In this document: positions 59,080 through 64,000 of the stretch, piece after piece
Layout of the letters: every line of letters begins with the position of its first letter
Position numbering within the stretch: position 1 is the stretch's first letter
Notes under the pieces: model-generated
What the model was told of the DNA's origin: nothing
What the model saw: only the letters and a program-made list of their open reading frames with translations
Database searches by the model: none
Source: Bacillus dicomae
GTDB taxonomy: Bacteria > Bacillota > Bacilli > Bacillales > Bacillaceae_G
Reading direction: 5' to 3'
Length of the DNA: 64,000 nucleotides
Assembly (NCBI RefSeq): GCF_006494425.1
Contig: NZ_VHIV01000008.1
Span: 62,001-126,000, forward strand
Translations under genes and position numbers: made by a program

Positions 59080-61014
59080 TTACTGACCACCTTTAAAGCG
59101 TTCTAGTTGTTTCTCGTCAGGATCAAACATCACGTTATATGTTTCAGTAGAACTTACCTGTACAATTGCTTCCCCTCGTTTTAACTCAGGTAAGATACGA
59201 AACTCAGACTCTGTTAAACTCTCACCTAAAACGCTTTTCAAAGTCTCTAAAACGGAGTTATCCATGTTCAAAAATATTTTATATTGAGTCAACTCAAAGA
59301 TCGCTTTCATCGTAGACACATCAACCGTACTTCCCGGCGGTGGTAACATTTCTTGTGGTGATTGTGTCGCAAAAAATATACCCGCAAAGAATTTTCGCAT
59401 TTCACGTTCGAACTCTAGGACATAACGGTTAGCAAATTCATTTTGCGAATTAATAATGTTATGACACTCATCGAGGAAGACCATGAAATACTTAACGTCT
59501 TCTATTGATAAGTTTTTTTCTTCTCGTAAATACTTCATTTGACGACCATTTTTAAGCGCATGACTCCAAATTAATGTTAAGGCGGTAAACAACTGACAGT
59601 TAAAAACTGATTTATCGTATTTTGAAATGCCATCAATATCAAAGAAAACAATCTGTTCATTTTCAAAGTTTTTAAGTGTTGTATGACCGTTAAACATGTC
59701 ACCGTACACCGTAATCATGTCCTCCACTTGCAATTTTATTGCTTCTAAATCACGGTGACGTTGTGGCGTTGCCCCTGCTTCTAGCTTCAACTCACTTAAA
59801 TATTTATAAAAATCCTCTAAGATTGGATAGTGATTAGGAGGGAATCCCGTTACTTTGTACGGGCGATCACTTCCCTTTCGAGGTACAAGCCCCCACTCAA
59901 TATAGAAAGCATATAAGTGTTTACGAAACTCTTGTATCACCGTATCATCAAACTCTGTATTCAAGAATCGAATCATATTTGTGACTTTTGAAATGTGTTG
60001 AATAAACGAACCCTTTTCGTCTACTGCACCTGTATTAGTGATTTTCGTTGCGAATACTTCTAAAGGGTTAATCATTCCTGTTTCTACTTCTTCCGAGTCC
60101 TGAACCCCGCTTAAATCAATGATTTTACCGCCTTGCTGCTGCACAACTGTATAATAATCTCTTGCCTTATCAAACCCACGTATGAAGCAATCCTTTGCGA
60201 CTAATCCCTCTTCGAGCTGTTTAAGTAGTGTCGATTTACCAGCACCCATCTTACCAAAAATAAAACCACTAAATGATGTTCGAGTACCTGTAGAGAAAAA
60301 TGGATCTAAAATAAATGCGCCACCTGTTGAGGTTTGTCCTAAGTAAATCCCTCTTGGATCTTTTAAATCTTGATGATGAAAGGGAATACCGAAACCAATA
60401 TTTTTTGAAGGTAATGGATATCCACTTTTTACTCCCAAGTATTCTATTTGGTCGTCATAGCTTGCAAACAATGTTTGCCACTCTTCTTTTTGTTTAAAAA
60501 CGTATACTTGCGCTTTATAGTTCTGCCCCGCAATTTCTTTCTTAATATCTCCGATTCGCTTCTCTAATTGTTCTAATACTGGATCGTAAATATAGATTCT
60601 TAGCTTCACGAGTTTTACAATTTCGCCTTGCTGCGTAATAGAACGAGCGAAGTCAGTTAAATTTTGCAATTCCCAATGAGCATCATCACGATCTGTAGAA
60701 CGACGTTCTGATGTCATACGGTCTTTTAATTCCGTGATAGAACGGTTAATATCTTTTACTACTTCTTCTTTATTTGCAGTCGCTACATCTACACTTGAAA
60801 TCGTATCTTTATTGTTCATAAGTGCCGTTAGCCATAGCGGAGGAATGTCTTCAGCTAAAGAGTACACATGTAAACATGCGACATAGCAGTCACCTTGCGC
60901 TATGTACTTCTCATTAAATTTAATGCCACCTTGCGGTTGCACCCTCGAAATAAAATCTAAATCATATCCTTCAGTACGATATTTTTGTTGTTCTTTTTTT
61001 CCTAACTTCACCAT
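59080..61014 (-). CDS. VirB4-type ATPase of the type IV secretion system
   Basis: 644 residues. Walker A is FGKMGAGKSTLLKQ (Lys260). Walker B is FMVFLDECHNII, followed by the VirB4 C-terminal block FFAGIFFATQSPQEML. A VirB4-type N-terminal domain (about 1-200) precedes it. It powers pilus/channel assembly and substrate handling at the membrane. It is present in every conjugative T4SS, so the plasmid is probably self-transmissible. It is flanked tightly by the 224-residue protein (16 bases) and the CwlT-like gene (1 base). Confidence 0.95.
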   Translation of the reverse strand: MVKLGKKEQQKYRTEGYDLDFISRVQPQGGIKFNEKYIAQGDCYVACLHVYSLAEDIPPLWLTALMNNKDTISSVDVATANKEEVVKDINRSITELKDRMTSERRSTDRDDAHWELQNLTDFARSITQQGEIVKLVKLRIYIYDPVLEQLEKRIGDIKKEIAGQNYKAQVYVFKQKEEWQTLFASYDDQIEYLGVKSGYPLPSKNIGFGIPFHHQDLKDPRGIYLGQTSTGGAFILDPFFSTGTRTSFSGFIFGKMGAGKSTLLKQLEEGLVAKDCFIRGFDKARDYYTVVQQQGGKIIDLSGVQDSEEVETGMINPLEVFATKITNTGAVDEKGSFIQHISKVTNMIRFLNTEFDDTVIQEFRKHLYAFYIEWGLVPRKGSDRPYKVTGFPPNHYPILEDFYKYLSELKLEAGATPQRHRDLEAIKLQVEDMITVYGDMFNGHTTLKNFENEQIVFFDIDGISKYDKSVFNCQLFTALTLIWSHALKNGRQMKYLREEKNLSIEDVKYFMVFLDECHNIINSQNEFANRYVLEFEREMRKFFAGIFFATQSPQEMLPPPGSTVDVSTMKAIFELTQYKIFLNMDNSVLETLKSVLGESLTESEFRILPELKRGEAIVQVSSTETYNVMFDPDEKQLERFKGGQ

Positions 61015-61030
61015 TGTTTGTTTCCTCCTT

Positions 61031-61705
61031 TTACATTTCTGAATTCATGTTTTGCAACTTAAAGATCAGCTTCTCAACTTCTTTTGCTTTCATATTCTGC
61101 AAGTTAAATTGACGTCCACCATAGCGCTTCATATCCTTCACATTTTTTATTAACTCTGTTTCGTTTTTTCCATACACGACAATAAAGAACGCCAATTCCT
61201 TTAAATTCTTTTCTACCCAAAGCACCCGATTTAAATTTTCAATCGCTAAACTATAGCGCTGATACCATAAGTGTTCTTCCTTCTTTTCAGACACTTCTTG
61301 ACTCATTCTCCCTTGAAATCGTAGCGCCATGCGCTTCCAGTACACTTGTTGTTCTGTTGTTTCTGTAGAGTACGTAAGAGACAAAATCTTGAATGGCTCA
61401 TGATACACACGACATAAACTCGTTAACTGATTCATAAATCGCTTTAAGTCATCTTGGTTCATAGAAAGTAAGTCTGTAGTTTTCACTTTTAAATACACCT
61501 GCAAATTATCCCTATGATCCACTAGGATTCCTGTTTTTTGTTCCAAGCGTTTATACGGAGCAATATCAACAATTGATGCATCTGTATTTTTAAAAGAAGC
61601 AAAGATTGTTGAAATAAAACTTTGTTTCCTATTACTTTTCTCTGACTCAATTTGTCTCTTTCGGTTTACCTTTTTAGCTTCAGCTGTCGCAACTTTCATC
61701 TTCAT
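61031..61705 (-). CDS. TrsD/TraD-like conjugation protein
   Basis: 224 residues, no membrane span. It starts basic (AEAKKVNRKRQIESEKSNRK), then has a domain resembling the front part of VirB4 proteins (IVDIAPYKRLEQKTGILVDH, VYLKVKTTDLLSMNQDDLKR, FFIVVYGKNETELIKNV). Staphylococcal/enterococcal transfer operons carry such a TrsD-type gene just before the VirB4 ATPase gene, as here. It may be the split N-terminal part of the ATPase complex. Confidence 0.7.
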   Translation of the reverse strand: MKMKVATAEAKKVNRKRQIESEKSNRKQSFISTIFASFKNTDASIVDIAPYKRLEQKTGILVDHRDNLQVYLKVKTTDLLSMNQDDLKRFMNQLTSLCRVYHEPFKILSLTYSTETTEQQVYWKRMALRFQGRMSQEVSEKKEEHLWYQRYSLAIENLNRVLWVEKNLKELAFFIVVYGKNETELIKNVKDMKRYGGRQFNLQNMKAKEVEKLIFKLQNMNSEM

Positions 61706-61727
61706 CTTTCCTTTCGTGAGATATAAA

Positions 61728-61758
61728 AAAGGAGAGCGCTATATCTGCACTCTCCTTT
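61728..61758 (-). terminator. terminator between VirB3-like and TrsD-like genes
   Basis: AAAGGAGAG(C)GC..GC(A)CTCTCCTTT with a T-run on the minus strand. It may set the ratio of upstream to downstream transfer proteins. Confidence 0.65.
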
Positions 61759-61763
61759 CATTC

Positions 61764-62078
61764 CTATTTCTTTTTTGTTTCGCTGCTGATGGTATTTACT
61801 TCGATTGGATGATAATTTTTATTGTCCATCTTCAACATATCCAAAATCACAAATATATTTCTGTTTGTAGGGCTGTTATGAGGTTTAATACATAGGAACA
61901 ACCCAAACGCCCCAAACAGCACATAAAACATAATCCTTCCAAACCCGCCAACTGGAACTACCTTCGGCATATAACTTGCCAGAACTAACATTAAAGCTAT
62001 GATCGCTCCATCTATGATATAGAAAAAGGCTAACTTAATTTCTTGTTTTGTATTTTTAGGATTACGCATCATTTCCAT
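61764..62078 (-). CDS. VirB3/PrgI-like membrane protein
   Basis: 104 residues with two central membrane helices (AFFYIIDGAIIALMLVLASY and IMFYVLFGAFGLFLCIKP) followed by NSPTNRNIFVILDMLK. A conserved short polar-helix-helix plan immediately before VirB4 is the hallmark of VirB3/PrgI/TrsC (DUF5592-type) proteins. It anchors the VirB4 ATPase to the membrane. Confidence 0.75.
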   Translation of the reverse strand: MEMMRNPKNTKQEIKLAFFYIIDGAIIALMLVLASYMPKVVPVGGFGRIMFYVLFGAFGLFLCIKPHNSPTNRNIFVILDMLKMDNKNYHPIEVNTISSETKKK

Positions 62079-62162
62079 ATTTAATCCCCCCTCACATAAA
62101 TACCGTTTTATACTTTTATATTTTATAAAAATATACTTTTATAAATTAGCTATATATCTAGT

Positions 62163-62366
62163 TTAGACATGTTCCTTCTTAGCTTTTTGACCCTCAACCT
62201 TATCAAAACCTCTGTCTAGATATTCCGCATTTGTTACTGTTATCCAGACAGGCTCTTTTTTCTTTCTTCTTTTTAGCAGTCTAAAAATCTGTTTAAAAAA
62301 AGTTGCAATCATGCTTAACATAATCGCAACTCCTAACATCAAGATAGCAAATATCCAGTTATTCAT
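62163..62366 (-). CDS. single-helix membrane protein of the transfer operon
   Basis: 67 residues: NWIFAILMLGVAIMLSMIAT is a membrane helix, then the basic FRLLKRRKKKEPVW and a polar tail. It starts 1 base after the previous stop, so translation is coupled. No family is recognised. Confidence 0.6.
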   Translation of the reverse strand: MNNWIFAILMLGVAIMLSMIATFFKQIFRLLKRRKKKEPVWITVTNAEYLDRGFDKVEGQKAKKEHV

Positions 62367-62367
62367 T

Positions 62368-62622
62368 TTAATATCCCTGCTGTTTCTTCTCTATTTTTCT
62401 TGCTAACTTGTTGTTCGAGTACAGATGAAGAGAAAGATAAGTTAGAAAGGCAAAAGTAACAATGTAATGATATAAGTGACCTAATTCAAAACTTATTTGA
62501 AAAACCAGTATGGCAACGGCAACAATAAACCCCGCTACCGTCATTAAAATGCTGGCCTGTAATTCTTGTTGCTTCATTTCAAAGTAAATTCTTCTTCGAT
62601 TCGCAATATCAATTACTTTCAT
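62368..62622 (-). CDS. two-helix membrane protein of the transfer operon
   Basis: 84 residues with two membrane helices (ILMTVAGFIVAVAILVFQIS and YIVTFAFLTYLSLHLYS) between basic ends. AGGAGGG precedes the ATG. No family is recognised. It lies 17 bases after the repeat-tailed protein. Confidence 0.6.
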   Translation of the reverse strand: MKVIDIANRRRIYFEMKQQELQASILMTVAGFIVAVAILVFQISFELGHLYHYIVTFAFLTYLSLHLYSNNKLARKIEKKQQGY

Positions 62623-62639
62623 GCTTATCCCTCCTACTC

Positions 62640-64000
62640 TTATCTTCTACGTAATTGATCTGTTCGATTTTGTTTACTTCCTCTTTGTCTTAATCCCGAT
62701 TTTGTTCTTTCAACTACATTACCTTGTACATTTACATCCCTTTGTACTGTTGTTGAGCCTGCTCTTACAGTATGATTTACTGCTTCACTCCCTCTTACAT
62801 TGTTCTGCACATTCACATCACGCTGCACTGTTGTTGAGCCTGCTCTTACGGTATGTTCTACCGCTTCGCTTCCTCTTACATTGTTTTGTACATTTACATC
62901 CCTTTGTACTGTTGCTGAACCTGCTCTTACACTACTTTCTACTGCTTCGCTTCCTCTTACATTGTTTTGCACATTTACATCTCGCTGTACTGTTGTTGAA
63001 CCTGCTCTTACATTGCTATCTACCGCTTCGCTTCCTCTTACATTGTTTTGCACATTTACATCTCGCTGTACTGTTGTTGAACCTGCTCTTACATTGCTAT
63101 CTACCGCTTCGCTTCCTCTTATATTATTTTGTACATTTACGTCTCTCTGTATCGTTGCTACACCTGCTTTTGCATCACTATTGATTGTTCCTGTCCCACC
63201 TGTACTTCTTAATGTATCTTGAACGTTCACTTCACGCTGTACTGTTTGTGACTCTGATTTCATATTTCCTTGCGATGCTTCAGTACCTCCCGTATTTCTT
63301 AATTTATTTTGTATTTCAATTTCTCTTTCCGCTGTTTGTCTTTCGCCTTTTACATTGCCTTGCTGCCCTTCAGTACTTCCTGTATTTCTTAGTTTGTTTT
63401 GTAATTCGATTTCTCTCTCTGCTGTTTGTCTTTCGCCTTTTACATTGCCTTGCTGCGCTTCAGCACTTCCTGTATTTCTTAATTTGTTTTGTAATTCGAT
63501 TTCTCTCTCTGCCGTTTGCCTTTCTCCTTTCATATTGCCTTGTTGCGCTTCTTCTCTCCCCGTATTTCTTAGTTTGTTTTGTAATTCGATTTCTCTCTCT
63601 GCCGTTTGTCTTTCTCCTTTCACATTGCTTTGCTGTCCTTCTTCTCTTCCCGTATTTCTTAGTTTGTTTTGTAATTCGATTTCTCTCTCTGCCGTTTGTC
63701 TTTCTCCTTTCACATTGCTTTGCTGTCCTTCTTCTCTTCCTGTATTTCTTAGTTTGTTTTGTAATTCAATTTCTCTCTCTGCTGTTTGTCTTTCTCCTTT
63801 CACATTGCCTTGCTGCGCTTCAGCACTTCCTGTATTTCTTAGTTTGTTTTGTAGCTCAATTTCTCGCTCTGCTGTTTGTCTTTCGCTTTTCACATTGCCC
63901 TGCTGCGGTTCATTTGAAATAGAAGCCGCATTCGGACGATTAGCGATTTTAGGGCTGTTAGATGGCTCTATACCAGCATTTGCGTTATTTTGAATCCCTT
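62640..64000 (-). CDS. transfer protein with a long two-type repeat tail, N-terminus outside window
   Basis: The frame is open to the right edge, so only the C-terminal 453 residues are seen. After a Pro/Asn-rich part ([19 protein letters not shown]) come eight 30-residue repeats of the type [19 protein letters not shown], the last diverged. Six 27-residue repeats of the type [18 protein letters not shown] follow, ending in a basic tip ([16 protein letters not shown]). Position first in the T4SS operon fits a VirB6/TrbL-like channel protein, whose C-terminal tails are often variable. The repeats look helical, heptad-like and highly charged. The frame has no stop for 1360 bases although it is repetitive. 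Confidence 0.7.
   Translation of the reverse strand, partial: GIQNNANAGIEPSNSPKIANRPNAASISNEPQQGNVKSERQTAEREIELQNKLRNTGSAEAQQGNVKGERQTAEREIELQNKLRNTGREEGQQSNVKGERQTAEREIELQNKLRNTGREEGQQSNVKGERQTAEREIELQNKLRNTGREEAQQGNMKGERQTAEREIELQNKLRNTGSAEAQQGNVKGERQTAEREIELQNKLRNTGSTEGQQGNVKGERQTAEREIEIQNKLRNTGGTEASQGNMKSESQTVQREVNVQDTLRSTGGTGTINSDAKAGVATIQRDVNVQNNIRGSEAVDSNVRAGSTTVQRDVNVQNNVRGSEAVDSNVRAGSTTVQRDVNVQNNVRGSEAVESSVRAGSATVQRDVNVQNNVRGSEAVEHTVRAGSTTVQRDVNVQNNVRGSEAVNHTVRAGSTTVQRDVNVQGNVVERTKSGLRQRGSKQNRTDQLRRR

Noticed and set aside
62640-63893. CRISPR-like regular repeats of 81-90 bases
   Set aside because: The repeats are coding, in frame, without unique spacers, and no cas genes are present.
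62621-63993. Long plus-strand reading frames rich in Leu/Phe/Cys opposite the repeat array
   Set aside because: They are mirror frames of the repetitive minus-strand gene, lack ribosome sites, and their pattern follows the coding repeats.

Overview
The window looks like part of a large, AT-rich plasmid from the Bacillus cereus group (cereus/thuringiensis/anthracis type). This inference rests on an alpha/beta-type spore protein (SASP), an RsfA-type prespore regulator, a chitin-active LPMO, a PagR-like repressor, a decayed plasmid-type hfq, a UvrX/YolD SOS pair, IS231- and IS6-type remnants, and a complete-looking mobilisation/type IV secretion block. No replication initiator, rRNA or tRNA gene is visible, and no chromosomal housekeeping operon is present.

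Layout. 1-9 kb: the start of an MFS exporter, an SLH-domain surface protein, a MerR-like coiled-coil DNA-binding protein (first of two paralogues), a palindromic repeat cluster, an orphan protein with a GFC..HD motif, an amber-interrupted hfq-like pseudogene, a DUF2971 remnant and a lipoprotein with leucine-rich repeats. 9-24 kb: accessory secreted proteins (LPMO, YrpD-like, Ig-fold, NlpC/P60), a chain of gene-less terminators, a PagR-like regulator, SASP, the HepT-MntA toxin-antitoxin pair, RsfA, a secreted toxin/immunity-like pair, two copies of a candidate small RNA locus and a very basic 47-residue ORF with a type I toxin look. 24-32 kb: a transposon graveyard (IS231 ends, IS6 transposase relic, dead tyrosine recombinase, twice-frameshifted PLD protein) and an orphan OppA-type lipoprotein. 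32-45 kb: the second MerR-like paralogue, a LexA-controlled uvrX-yolD operon and its truncated copy flanking a secreted precursor plus membrane protein (bacteriocin-like), an HTH / DUF2971 / DUF4209(HEPN-like) operon that resembles an uncharacterised defence or toxin module, a serine resolvase coupled to a divergent tyrosine recombinase, a DMT exporter behind a leader peptide with SD-sequestering structure, and csaA.

45-64 kb: all on the minus strand, a conjugation region read right to left. It holds a repeat-tailed transfer protein (running off the right edge), small membrane proteins, a VirB3-like protein, a VirB4-type ATPase, a CwlT-like VirB1 hydrolase, a VirB8-like candidate, a probable oriT, two relaxosome proteins, a MobL-type relaxase, an ArdC-like antirestriction protein, a DUF3991/Toprim protein, a YdjM-type membrane protein, topoisomerase III and a CPBP protease. 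Together these would nick, process, replicate and export the plasmid and protect it on entry. Several cargo proteins share a basic C-terminal tail.

Limits: family names come from reading motifs by eye and from memory of the families. No database search was run.
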